Source of the DNA: Gammaproteobacteria bacterium
Lineage (GTDB): Bacteria > Pseudomonadota > Gammaproteobacteria > Arenicellales > Poriferihabitantaceae
DNA length: 9,673 nucleotides
Assembly: GCA_009839585.1 (NCBI GenBank)
Contig: VXPI01000107.1
Span: 1-9,673, forward strand
Reading direction: 5' to 3'
The notes below the pieces were generated by a model that was given only the letters and a program-made list of their open reading frames with translations, was not told the DNA's origin and ran no database searches. This document shows positions 1 to 6,965 of the stretch, in pieces (position 1 is the stretch's first letter; the number at the start of each line of letters is the position of its first letter). The position numbers and the translations under genes are program-made.

Positions 1-916
1 GTCGGGCACCATACGCACTCCCGCCTAACGCCTCTGTTGCATGCGCAAAGCCGTCAACGCCGTATGCCATGAAGGTCTGAAGATGCATCAAGATGGTGTT
101 GGCCGCCAGAATCAATTCACCATGTCGGGCACTTTGATCCGTGAAGAATGCAAAACAGAACATCAAGCACACGGTCCGGACAAAGATGTTGCCGTTGGTG
201 GCCGCCAGATGCTTCAGAGTGCGCGAATCAAAAAACTCACGAATCCCTGCATTTCGTACCGCCTGCATCAAATGCTGCCTGAGCAGGAAAAACCCCAACA
301 GGGCTGCGCTGTATTCGGCAATCAAGGTCGCCCACGCAACACCCGGAACTCCGAGATTCAAAACCGGCACAAACAACAGGTCCAGCATCAGATTGGTCAG
401 GTTCAAAACCAGTTGCAGCACCAGAGCCATGCGAGTGTTATGCAGTCCCACAAAAACGCCTGTGAATACAAACACACACAGCGCAGCCGGAGCACTCCAG
501 ATTCGAATATTTGCATAGTCCGAGGCAAGCGATTCGACCCGCTCTGTGCTATCAAGAATGTGCAGGGCAAGACTAATCAATGGCTTTCCCAAAAGAATAA
601 TCAGGATTCCTGCGGCAAGGCCTATTACAGTAAATCGCAACAGGAAGTCACGAATCTCCCGATCATTCCGGGATCCGTAAGCCCGGGCGATATACCCAGT
701 CACTCCCATCTTCAAAAACCCGAATCCCCAATACAGGAAGCTGAAGATCAATGCGCCAAGTGCAACTGCGCCGATGTGATAGGGGCCCGAGAGGTGACCA
801 ACAACCGCGGTATCTACCGCGCCAACGATTGGCACAGTCAGGTTGGAGAGAATCATCGGGCCCGCCAGGGCCCAGACTGTCCGATGCGAAATGGGCCGGT
901 CCGGATCGCTCAGCAT
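1..916 (-). CDS. MATE-family efflux transporter, DinF-like (3' end outside window)
   Basis: Reading the minus strand from an ATG at 916-914 gives an open frame of 305 codons that runs off the left edge, so the C-terminal third is missing (the family is usually about 440-460 residues). The protein is very hydrophobic. Near the N-terminus (about residues 20-42) it has PMILSNLTVPIVGAVDTAVV followed by GHL, which closely resembles the first helix of E. coli DinF. It also has a G-(V/L)-P-G-(V/A)-AWATL-type segment and repeated small-residue helices typical of MATE proteins. MATE transporters expel cationic drugs or metabolites across the inner membrane using Na+ or H+ gradients; the substrate here is unknown. 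The gene lies 104 bp downstream of the macrodomain gene on the same strand and may be cotranscribed with it. The Shine-Dalgarno site is weak (GAG about 9 nt upstream). A long open frame on the opposite strand over this gene is a shadow. Confidence 0.9.
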   Translation of the reverse strand, partial: MLSDPDRPISHRTVWALAGPMILSNLTVPIVGAVDTAVVGHLSGPYHIGAVALGALIFSFLYWGFGFLKMGVTGYIARAYGSRNDREIRDFLLRFTVIGLAAGILIILLGKPLISLALHILDSTERVESLASDYANIRIWSAPAALCVFVFTGVFVGLHNTRMALVLQLVLNLTNLMLDLLFVPVLNLGVPGVAWATLIAEYSAALLGFFLLRQHLMQAVRNAGIREFFDSRTLKHLAATNGNIFVRTVCLMFCFAFFTDQSARHGELILAANTILMHLQTFMAYGVDGFAHATEALGGSAYGAR

Positions 917-997
917 GACTTGTCGCTCACAACCGTCGTTTCCGAACTTGAATCACGGTATGTAGGGCCACCAATGCCTGAATGAAGCCAACAGTCA

Positions 998-1032
998 GAA
1001 GCCGGACTTCCTATGCATGATCAACCGGCTTC
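998..1032. repeat. 8-bp inverted repeat spanning the macrodomain stop codon
   Basis: GAAGCCGG at 998-1005 and CCGGCTTC at 1025-1032 are perfect 8-bp inverted arms with a 19-nt loop. The repeat spans the end of the macrodomain gene (stop at 1021-1023) and the gap before the MATE gene. A transcript going leftward could fold it, but no T-run follows, so it is not a clear intrinsic terminator. It could act as an RNA processing or attenuation hairpin. Confidence 0.35.
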
Positions 1033-1548
1033 GGCCAGTGCCTGTGACCAGGAATGCATGATTTCGGCACCCGATAGATAGAAGGTCAAGGACAAATTCT
1101 GAAACGGCACTCGCCCACAAGCCGCCAACGCTACAGTTGCTGCTTTATCCCACGGGAATCCATATGCTCCACAGGATAATGCTGGCAGGGCCACCGATTG
1201 ACAGCCTCTTTCCATAGCAAGGCCCAGACTTGACTGGTATGCCTTGGCAAGAAGTGCTTCTGGATCAGGATCAATCCCATAGACCGGACCGACCGTATGA
1301 ATCACGAATTTTGCATGCAGGTTTCCGGCCAGCGTGATGCGGGACTCGCCGGTAGGACACCGAATCCCGTCAACAGCAGGGACACGCTTACAGTATTCAA
1401 GCAGTTTCGGGCCAGCCGCATTGTGGATAGCGCCATCGACTCCACCACCCCCCAGCATTTTCTGGTTGGCTGCATTGACTATCGCATCAACTCTGGCATT
1501 AGTGATGTCCCCCTGGACAAGCTGAATATGTTCGAAAATCCTGTTCAC
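1021..1548 (-). CDS. ymdB: Macrodomain protein, YmdB-type O-acetyl-ADP-ribose deacetylase
   Basis: The 175-residue product is a single macrodomain, the same size as E. coli YmdB (177 aa). VQGDIT (11-16), IVNAANQKMLGGGGVDGAIH (23-42) and the phosphate-binding loop SCGAYGFP (125-132) are all present. N28 and D38 line up with YmdB Asn25 and Asp35, the residues tied to activity, so hydrolysis of O-acetyl-ADP-ribose or removal of mono-ADP-ribose is likely. YmdB is also known as an RNase III modulator in E. coli; whether that applies here cannot be seen. The start is a GTG at 1548-1546, only 2 nt after a GGAG, so initiation is unusual. No ATG fits between it and the in-frame stop about 90 nt upstream. 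The gene is divergent from the MFS transporter and upstream of the MATE gene. Confidence 0.88.
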   Translation of the reverse strand: MNRIFEHIQLVQGDITNARVDAIVNAANQKMLGGGGVDGAIHNAAGPKLLEYCKRVPAVDGIRCPTGESRITLAGNLHAKFVIHTVGPVYGIDPDPEALLAKAYQSSLGLAMERGCQSVALPALSCGAYGFPWDKAATVALAACGRVPFQNLSLTFYLSGAEIMHSWSQALAEAG

Positions 1549-1727
1549 TGCTCCATGTATGTTGAATTCCGGGATTCTGAAATAGTGCAGAAAATTCTAC
1601 CGTAATGCCCGACAAGACGGTAAAAAAAATTCTTGATAAGTCGCGAAAAATAGATTGCCCGCCGGCTGAATATGGACGTAAAATCGCGCACCTGATTGGT
1701 CGTTCATATTCGCTGAGGTGAGTTGCC
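1549..1727. promoter_or_regulatory. Divergent intergenic region with candidate MFS promoter
   Basis: This 179-bp gap separates two divergent genes and should hold both promoters. On the plus strand, TTGCCC (1655-1660) and TAAAAT (1679-1684) with an 18-bp spacer form a plausible sigma70 promoter for the transporter. The MFS start is preceded by GAGGTGAG, a good ribosome binding site. A dyad, TACCGT (1598-1603) and ACGGTA (1617-1622), lies upstream of this promoter with an A-run just after it. The dyad is too weak, and on the wrong side of the A/T run, to be a terminator for the macrodomain strand; it could be an operator. The promoter call rests on pattern matching only. Confidence 0.4.
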
Positions 1728-3026
1728 ATGTTTAGCCTTGTAAGTTCTGTTTGGGCACTCTTGCTGGGGTTCGGCCTGATCATGTTGGGGAATGGTCTTC
1801 AAGGTACCCTGCTCGGTGTCCGGGCCACCATGGAAGAATTCTCGACATTCGTCATCGGAGTGATGATGTCGGGATATTTCATCGGCATGATCATGGGTTC
1901 CATCATGGCGCCCAGACTGATCAAGCGTGTCGGGCACATCCGGGTTTTTGCTGCTCTGGCATCGCTGGCCTCCATATCCATACTGGCCCATGGTTTGTAC
2001 ATTGATTCCTGGGTGTGGACGTTGATGCGGGTTCTGACGGGAATCTGTTTTGCCGGACTGTATGTAGTGACCGAAAGCTGGCTGAACGATCGCACCAGCA
2101 ACGAAACCCGGGGTCAGATGCTATCCATGTATATGCTGATCGTCACATTGGGACTCGGTGCGGGGCAGTTCCTGCTGAACTATCGTGACCCCATTCTGCT
2201 TGATCTGTTTATCATTGTATCCGTCTTCATCTCTATTGGAGTGATTCCGGTACTCTTGACCGCACGACCAGCGCCATCTTTTGAAAGTGCACGGGTCATG
2301 TCGCTCAAGGAGCTGTATCGTGCTTCGCCCTTTGCTGTGGTTAACAATGCACTGGTAGGCATGGTTCATGGGACCATTATGGGTTTTGGTGCTGTCTATG
2401 CCGCCGAAGTACTGCCCGATATCGATCTTGTACCGCTGTTTTTTTCGAGTTTTCTGCTCGGCAGCCTGATTTTTCAGTGGCCAATCGGATGGCTGGCCGA
2501 CCGGGTCGACCGTCGCCTTGTGATTGGCGTATTGAGCGGTGTCTCTTTTGTATTGTGCCTGTTGTTGCTATACATAACACTGGGAACCACCTTGTACTTC
2601 CTGGCCATGCTACTGCTTGGCGGGGCGGTCATGCCGCTTTATTCCCTGGTCATTGCACATGCCAATGACCGACTTGAGCCAAGTCAGATTGTGGAGGCAA
2701 GCGGCTGTCTGGTACTGGTCGCAGGAATAGGTTTAAGTGCCGGTCCGGTGCTTGCCGGGTTTCTGATGGGGCTATTCGGCAATAATGCTTTTTTTGGATT
2801 CCTGGCAACGGGATTTCTGGTGATCGTTGCCTTTACAACATGGAGAATGAAGGTCAGTGAGGCGGTCAAGCCGGACGACCAGATTCCATCGGTGGAGCCT
2901 GGTCTCATTGGAACACCGGTTGCCGAATTCAATGCTCCGGAAGCCGACGTATACGTCGAGACCCTGGCACAGGACGAACCGGATGCTACGGAGAAAACCC
3001 CGCCTCAACCAGACAACGTCCAATAA
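1728..3026 (+). CDS. MFS transporter, YcaD-like
   Basis: The 432-residue inner-membrane protein has about 12 hydrophobic segments in two halves. The MFS loop motif between helices 2 and 3 appears as GSIMAPRLIKRVGHIR (57-72) and its counterpart in the second half as QWPIGWLADRVDRR (250-263). The latter closely matches the GQWPIGRLAD motif of E. coli YcaD, and VVTESWLNDRT (113-123) matches YcaD's VVES segment, so this subfamily is the best fit. No substrate is established for YcaD-like transporters. The protein is about 50 residues longer than YcaD because of a polar, acidic, proline-rich C-terminal tail (about 375-432), probably cytoplasmic. The start is supported by GAGGTGAG about 6 nt upstream. 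The gene converges on nhaA with only 11 bp between the stop codons. Confidence 0.88.
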   Translation: MFSLVSSVWALLLGFGLIMLGNGLQGTLLGVRATMEEFSTFVIGVMMSGYFIGMIMGSIMAPRLIKRVGHIRVFAALASLASISILAHGLYIDSWVWTLMRVLTGICFAGLYVVTESWLNDRTSNETRGQMLSMYMLIVTLGLGAGQFLLNYRDPILLDLFIIVSVFISIGVIPVLLTARPAPSFESARVMSLKELYRASPFAVVNNALVGMVHGTIMGFGAVYAAEVLPDIDLVPLFFSSFLLGSLIFQWPIGWLADRVDRRLVIGVLSGVSFVLCLLLLYITLGTTLYFLAMLLLGGAVMPLYSLVIAHANDRLEPSQIVEASGCLVLVAGIGLSAGPVLAGFLMGLFGNNAFFGFLATGFLVIVAFTTWRMKVSEAVKPDDQIPSVEPGLIGTPVAEFNAPEADVYVETLAQDEPDATEKTPPQPDNVQ

Positions 3027-3037
3027 CCGGGGGCCCG

Positions 3038-4237
3038 TCAGGTAGTGGCTGTCGGAGTTGATTCCTGCCTGCGAGCGCACATGTAACGCAAGATTGTATA
3101 ACCCAGAATACCCGAGACCAGTGAGCCGGAAAGCACTCCGATTCTGAGTGAAGCCTGATATGACGGATCGGAAAAAGCCAGCATGCCAATAAACAGGCTC
3201 ATGGTAAACCCGATCCCAGCTAATGCCGATGCACCCCAGAGCTGGAGCCATGTTACGCTTTTGGGCAGTTCGCAGAGTCTGAGCTTGATGATCAGGAACG
3301 AGACTCCCATGATGCCGATCTGATTGCCAAAAAACAGTCCCAGAGCAATCCCGAACGGAACCGCCCCAAAAATTTCATCAGCAGTCAATCCGATCAGCCT
3401 TACCCCTGCGTTGGCAAATGCAAATACCGGCATTACCAGTAGCATCACATAAGGCTGTAGCCCGTGCTCTGCCCGAAGGAGTGGCGATGCCGTATCAGGG
3501 TTTTTGGTGCGAAGCGGGATGAAAAATGCGATCGCAACCCCGGCCAGGGTCGCATGCACACCGGACTTCAGGACTGCTACCCACATCACCACACCGACCA
3601 GAATATACGGGAGTAGCCGATTAACTCCCATCATATTGAGAGCCAGCAATACAACACCTGCACCGCCTGCGACGAATAGCGATTGCAGAGACAGTTCAGC
3701 CGTATAGAACACCGCGATAATGAGAATTACCCCCAGATCGTCAATCACGGCCAGTGTTAGCAGAAAAACCTTGAGCCCGATGGGGATTCGGGTACCCAGC
3801 AGGGCCAGTACCCCGACTGCAAAGGCAATATCTGTTGCTGCAGGTACTGCCCATCCACGAAGCGCAACGGGATCTCCCTGATTGATGATGCTGTAGATGA
3901 TTGCAGGCATTGCCATACCGCCGACCGCTGCCAAAGCAGGCAGAATAGCCTGACGTACGGTAGAGAGGTTGCCCTGGATCAACTCGCGCTTGATCTCCAG
4001 ACCAACCAGTAGGAAGAACAACGCCATCAGGCCGTCATTAATCCACAGTAACAGCGGCTTATCGAGCGACAGGGCACCGAGCTGTATGACAAACGGCGTT
4101 CCAAGTATTGAATGATAAAGACTGGATAAGGCCGAGTTGTCGATAATCAGGGCAAAGGCTGCCGCAATCAAGAGTAAAACACCCCCTGCTGCTTCGTGTT
4201 TGAGCAACTCGGAAATCCGTTGCGACAAAACCTTCAT
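3038..4237 (-). CDS. nhaA: Na+/H+ antiporter NhaA (K300-equivalent is Asn)
   Basis: The 399-residue product is a full-length NhaA, which exchanges cytoplasmic Na+ for external protons at the inner membrane to control Na+ and pH. The hallmark segments are in order: VGLEIKRELIQG (78-89), PAATDIAFAVG (132-142, D136 = E. coli D133), AVIDDLG (163-169, D166/D167 = the ion-binding D163/D164), SGVHATLAGV (225-234, H228 = H225) and GIGFTMSLFI (341-350). One key position differs: E. coli has Lys300 in GKPLGI, whereas this protein has Asn305 in GNQIGI; the codon is clearly AAT. K300 is a helix-10 residue near the ion site, and changes there affect ion exchange. The ATG at 4237-4235 follows GGGAGA at about 8 nt. 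The gene is downstream of bhcD on the same strand but 471 bp away, so it probably has its own promoter. Confidence 0.95.
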   Translation of the reverse strand: MKVLSQRISELLKHEAAGGVLLLIAAAFALIIDNSALSSLYHSILGTPFVIQLGALSLDKPLLLWINDGLMALFFLLVGLEIKRELIQGNLSTVRQAILPALAAVGGMAMPAIIYSIINQGDPVALRGWAVPAATDIAFAVGVLALLGTRIPIGLKVFLLTLAVIDDLGVILIIAVFYTAELSLQSLFVAGGAGVVLLALNMMGVNRLLPYILVGVVMWVAVLKSGVHATLAGVAIAFFIPLRTKNPDTASPLLRAEHGLQPYVMLLVMPVFAFANAGVRLIGLTADEIFGAVPFGIALGLFFGNQIGIMGVSFLIIKLRLCELPKSVTWLQLWGASALAGIGFTMSLFIGMLAFSDPSYQASLRIGVLSGSLVSGILGYTILRYMCARRQESTPTATT

Positions 4238-4285
4238 AATCTGATCTCCCTTTACTGGCTGGTATTTTTTTGATCATTTCGGATT

Positions 4286-4301
4286 ATGATTTCCGAATCA
4301 T
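4286..4301. promoter_or_regulatory. Palindrome upstream of nhaA
   Basis: ATGATT (4286-4291) and AATCAT (4296-4301) are perfect 6-bp inverted arms around TCCG, centred about 57 bp upstream of the nhaA start codon. An overlapping pair, TTCGGA (4278-4283) and TCCGAA (4292-4297), gives an alternative fold. The position suits an operator for nhaA; E. coli nhaA is controlled by the LysR-type protein NhaR, but no NhaR gene is present here and the site is only a candidate. Confidence 0.3.
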
Positions 4302-4345
4302 TTGTATCTGACTTGTCTACGAATACAGTGAGTGAAATCATGGCA

Positions 4346-4361
4346 TTGCACTCTTGTGCAA
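4346..4361. repeat. Short palindrome TTGCAC-N4-GTGCAA
   Basis: TTGCAC (4346-4351) and GTGCAA (4356-4361) are perfect 6-bp arms with a 4-nt loop, about 110 bp upstream of nhaA. It could be a regulator site or a small hairpin in RNA. Nothing in the sequence assigns a function. Confidence 0.3.
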
Positions 4362-4437
4362 GGTCAGTTCGCTAATGCACCCAAGCCTAACGGGAAAACT
4401 AACGACTATCACTTTATATGACCCACTACAAGCACAT

Positions 4438-4464
4438 TGCTATTATTGTCCGCAAATAATAGCA
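4438..4464. repeat. 10-bp perfect inverted repeat, AT-rich
   Basis: TGCTATTATT (4438-4447) and AATAATAGCA (4455-4464) are perfect 10-bp arms with a 7-nt loop GTCCGCA. This is the strongest dyad in the gap, about 245 bp after the bhcD stop and 200 bp before nhaA. There is no T-run beyond it on either strand, which argues against an intrinsic terminator. A transcription factor site or an RNA 3'-end stabilising hairpin are both possible. Confidence 0.45.
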
Positions 4465-4708
4465 TAGCTGTAACGACATTCACCGCCTCTGTGATGTGCA
4501 ATCTTCCAAGTCATTGTGCCCACTATGCGATCAGGCTGGTGTAAACCTTTTCTCTACTATTCGGTTAGCCGGGAACATGTTTTCAGATCAATCCCACGGC
4601 TTGCCTGATCCTATCAGTCATCATTCCATGTGGTTTGGCTGACACCGCATACTGGACCGGCAACGTATAATTCAACCTACTTGCATATTCTGGTATTGCT
4701 GAATCATC

Positions 4709-5692
4709 CTATCCGATCTGGATGGTCTGGGCATTACCGGCATCCATGGCCTTTCTGGCAGCAACACCTGCGACGGCCAGATCCTGAAGGCCCACACCTG
4801 TACTATCGAACAGTGTAATGTCGTCATCATCCGATCGCCCGGGATGGGTGCCATTAATCACATCTCCCAGAGGCGTTATCCGATCTTTGGTAATGAGTCC
4901 CTCGGCAAAGGCATGCTGTGCCTCCCCGATCGAAGTTGACTGGTCAATTTCATCGGTAAAGACTTTTGCGCTCGCGACCAGTTTGGACTCGACCTCCTGC
5001 TTCCCGCGAGTATCCGTACCCATGCATGCAATATGTGTGCCCGGCCGAATCCAGTCATTCATGAGCAACGGTGCAAAGCTGGAGGTGATGGTGATGATTA
5101 CATCTGCCTGCACACAGACCTGCTCGATCGTTGCCGCTTCAAACGGCAGTCCTACCTCCTCGGCGACCTTGCCCAAATTTGGCAGATATTCCGGGTGGTA
5201 GTTCCAGGCAATCACTTTCTCGAAGTCCCTCTGTTCAGCTGCGGCCCGAAGCTGGAAGCCTGCCTGGTGACCGGCACCGATCATACCCAGTACCGTAGAG
5301 TTTTCGCGCGACAGGGTTGCGATCGAAACAGCAGATGCTGCCGCTGTTCGGATTGCGGTCAGATAGTTTCCGCCCACCAGGGCACTCAGCCGACCGGTAT
5401 CCGGGTCAAACAGGCAAACGGTTGACTGGTGGTTGGTGAGACCCTGTGCCATATTGCCAGGCCAGTACCCGCCACCTTTAACGCCCAGTGTCATGGAGCT
5501 CCTGTCAAATCCCGATTTGAAGCCATACAACGCATCGGCATGTCCGATTGCTTCTCTGACCACGGGAAAATTACGCGCTTCACCGCTCGCCATGCGACCG
5601 AATATATCCCTGACCGCATCAAATGCTGCCCCGGAATCCATCAACTGTTTGCAATCGTCCTCTGTAACGATCAGAATGCCATTGTCGCTCAT
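4709..5692 (-). CDS. bhcD: Iminosuccinate reductase BhcD (ornithine cyclodeaminase/mu-crystallin family)
   Basis: The 327-residue protein belongs to the ornithine cyclodeaminase/mu-crystallin family of NAD(P)-dependent imine reductases. The Rossmann dinucleotide loop is MIGAGHQAGFQ (137-147). Family active-site segments are FKSGFDR (58-64), VKGGGYWPGN (71-80, with K72), GNYLTAIRTAAAS (108-120, with R115) and LFDSTGVGLQD (294-304). In the BHAC this enzyme reduces iminosuccinate to L-aspartate, the last step before transamination. From memory, EAIGHADALYGFKSGFDR and GTHIACMGTDT resemble Paracoccus BhcD rather than true ornithine cyclodeaminases, and the position after bhcABC decides the call. 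The start follows GGGAG with a 6-nt spacer. Ornithine or alanine dehydrogenase activity is the alternative reading if the gene were found alone. Confidence 0.92.
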   Translation of the reverse strand: MSDNGILIVTEDDCKQLMDSGAAFDAVRDIFGRMASGEARNFPVVREAIGHADALYGFKSGFDRSSMTLGVKGGGYWPGNMAQGLTNHQSTVCLFDPDTGRLSALVGGNYLTAIRTAAASAVSIATLSRENSTVLGMIGAGHQAGFQLRAAAEQRDFEKVIAWNYHPEYLPNLGKVAEEVGLPFEAATIEQVCVQADVIITITSSFAPLLMNDWIRPGTHIACMGTDTRGKQEVESKLVASAKVFTDEIDQSTSIGEAQHAFAEGLITKDRITPLGDVINGTHPGRSDDDDITLFDSTGVGLQDLAVAGVAARKAMDAGNAQTIQIG

Positions 5693-5745
5693 ATTATTCT
5701 CCCGTGTTCAATCGTGACTGGATCAACAGGCCGTCCTAGACCACT

Positions 5746-5759
5746 CCGTGCATCCACGG
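5746..5759. repeat. Small hairpin in the bhcC-bhcD gap
   Basis: CCGTG (5746-5750) and CACGG (5755-5759) form a 5-bp stem with a CATC loop inside the 93-bp gap between bhcC and bhcD, the widest gap in the operon. It has no T-run and is probably not a terminator. It might tune the relative amount of bhcD message. Confidence 0.25.
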
Positions 5760-5785
5760 CTTGTCCCATATATCGGATCAGTAGA

Positions 5786-6952
5786 TCAGTAGGCCTTGCC
5801 CCGGGCACTCACAGGCCACAGGGTTTCGACCTTGCCACCCCGCACACCAACGTACCAGTCATGCACATTGCATGTGGGGTCACAATGACCGGGTACCAGG
5901 CGCAGCTTTTCGTTGATCTTGAGAACACCATCGGGGTCGGAAATCACGCCATGTTCATCCGAACACTTGATGTATTCAACATCCTTGCGCCCGAATACCA
6001 CTGGCAATCCACTGTCAACGGATTGTGCCTTCAACCCCGCATCGCAAACCGCCTTGTCTGATTTTGCATGGCTCATAACCGAAGTCAGAAGAAACAATGC
6101 ATTTTCCCACTCTCCCCGATCGATACGATTGCCCTGCCTATCCAGAATACGTCCATAGTCCGCATCCATGAAGGCATAGGAACCACACTGCAGCTCATTG
6201 TATACGCCCGAATCCGTTTCGAAATAATAAGACCCGGTACCACCACCCGTTACGAGTTCCGCTTTCAGCCCGGCTTCTTCAAGTGCTGTTACGGCTTCCT
6301 TGACCATGGCTACCGCAACATCGATTTTCTCTTTGCGCTCGTCATAGCTGTCGATGTGTTGCATGGCGCCCTGATAGGCCTGAATACCGGTGAACTTGAG
6401 TCCTGGCGCACTGTCAATGGCCTTTGCAATGTTAACCACATCCTGACTATTGCTCACTCCACAACGGCCAGCCCCGCAATCGATTTCAACCAGACACTCA
6501 ATCTGGTTGCCGTGTTTTTCTGCAGCTTCCGACAGGTCGGCTATATTCTTCAGGTCATCAACACAAACAATGGCGCGGGCACCATAACCGGGCAGACGCG
6601 CCAGCCGGTCAATCTTGGCGGGATCCCGTACCTGGTTCGATACCAGTATATCAGTGATTCCACCCCGCGCGAAGACCTCCGCCTCGGAGACCTTCTGGCA
6701 ACAGACTCCAACACTGCCACCGAGTCGCTCCTGCAGTTTGGCAACATCAACGGACTTGTGCATCTTGCCGTGAACACGATGCCGCATGCCATTGGTCTTG
6801 GCATAATCGCCCATCTTGGTGATATTGCGTTCCAGTGCATCTAGATCAAGGAGCAGGCAAGGGGTCTGAATTTCGCTTTCGTCCATGCCGATCGCTGCCG
6901 GCACATCATAGCCGACCTCGAGTTCTTCCAGATTTTCAATCATTCTGTTCAT
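5786..6952 (-). CDS. bhcC: Beta-hydroxyaspartate aldolase BhcC (D-threonine aldolase-like, PLP fold type III)
   Basis: The 388-residue product belongs to the alanine racemase-like fold III family that holds D-threonine aldolase and D-serine dehydratase. The PLP lysine is expected at K63 in RVHGKMHKS, the form of the family's RPHxKTHK motif. The C-terminal metal site is PGHCDPT with H356 and D358. This His-x-Asp pair is as in D-threonine aldolases, whereas D-serine dehydratases have His-x-Cys, which favours an aldolase. In the BHAC it condenses glycine and glyoxylate to (2R,3S)-beta-hydroxyaspartate. The start is the ATG at 6952-6950, giving MNRMIENLEE, because GGAGA lies 6 nt upstream and just after the bhcB stop (13-bp gap). 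The frame stays open to 7084, but that extension would run inside bhcB and lacks a ribosome site. Confidence 0.93.
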   Translation of the reverse strand: MNRMIENLEELEVGYDVPAAIGMDESEIQTPCLLLDLDALERNITKMGDYAKTNGMRHRVHGKMHKSVDVAKLQERLGGSVGVCCQKVSEAEVFARGGITDILVSNQVRDPAKIDRLARLPGYGARAIVCVDDLKNIADLSEAAEKHGNQIECLVEIDCGAGRCGVSNSQDVVNIAKAIDSAPGLKFTGIQAYQGAMQHIDSYDERKEKIDVAVAMVKEAVTALEEAGLKAELVTGGGTGSYYFETDSGVYNELQCGSYAFMDADYGRILDRQGNRIDRGEWENALFLLTSVMSHAKSDKAVCDAGLKAQSVDSGLPVVFGRKDVEYIKCSDEHGVISDPDGVLKINEKLRLVPGHCDPTCNVHDWYVGVRGGKVETLWPVSARGKAY

Positions 6953-6958
6953 GTTATT

Positions 6959-6963
6959 TCTCC
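6959..6963 (-). promoter_or_regulatory. Ribosome binding site fixing the bhcC start
   Basis: GGAGA on the minus strand sits between the bhcB stop codon (6968-6966) and the ATG at 6952, with a 6-nt spacer. It decides against the longer open frame that begins inside bhcB, and implies tight translational coupling of bhcB and bhcC. Confidence 0.75.
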
Positions 6964-6965
6964 GG

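Larger units (their letters stand above)
4238..4708. other. 471-bp non-coding stretch between bhcD and nhaA, rich in dyads
   Basis: No convincing gene is seen here on either strand. The stretch must hold the nhaA leader and promoter and the 3' end of the bhc transcript. It contains three clear inverted repeats (4286-4301, 4346-4361, 4438-4464), listed separately where notable. No hairpin followed by a T-run in the leftward direction was found just after bhcD, so an intrinsic terminator for the operon is not evident. Confidence 0.6.

Noticed and set aside
41..985. Long plus-strand open frame (314 codons)
   Set aside because: It is antisense to the MATE transporter, whose minus-strand translation is clearly a membrane transporter. 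The plus frame gives a Gln/Lys-rich product with no recognisable domain.
3027..3037. Possible bidirectional terminator between the MFS gene and nhaA
   Set aside because: The gap is only 11 bp (GC-rich, GGGGGCCC) and no stem with a T-run was found.
5033..6844. Three long plus-strand frames (5033-5425, 5429-6061, 6068-6844)
   Set aside because: They lie opposite bhcD and bhcC, which have intact family motifs. The antisense products resemble no family.
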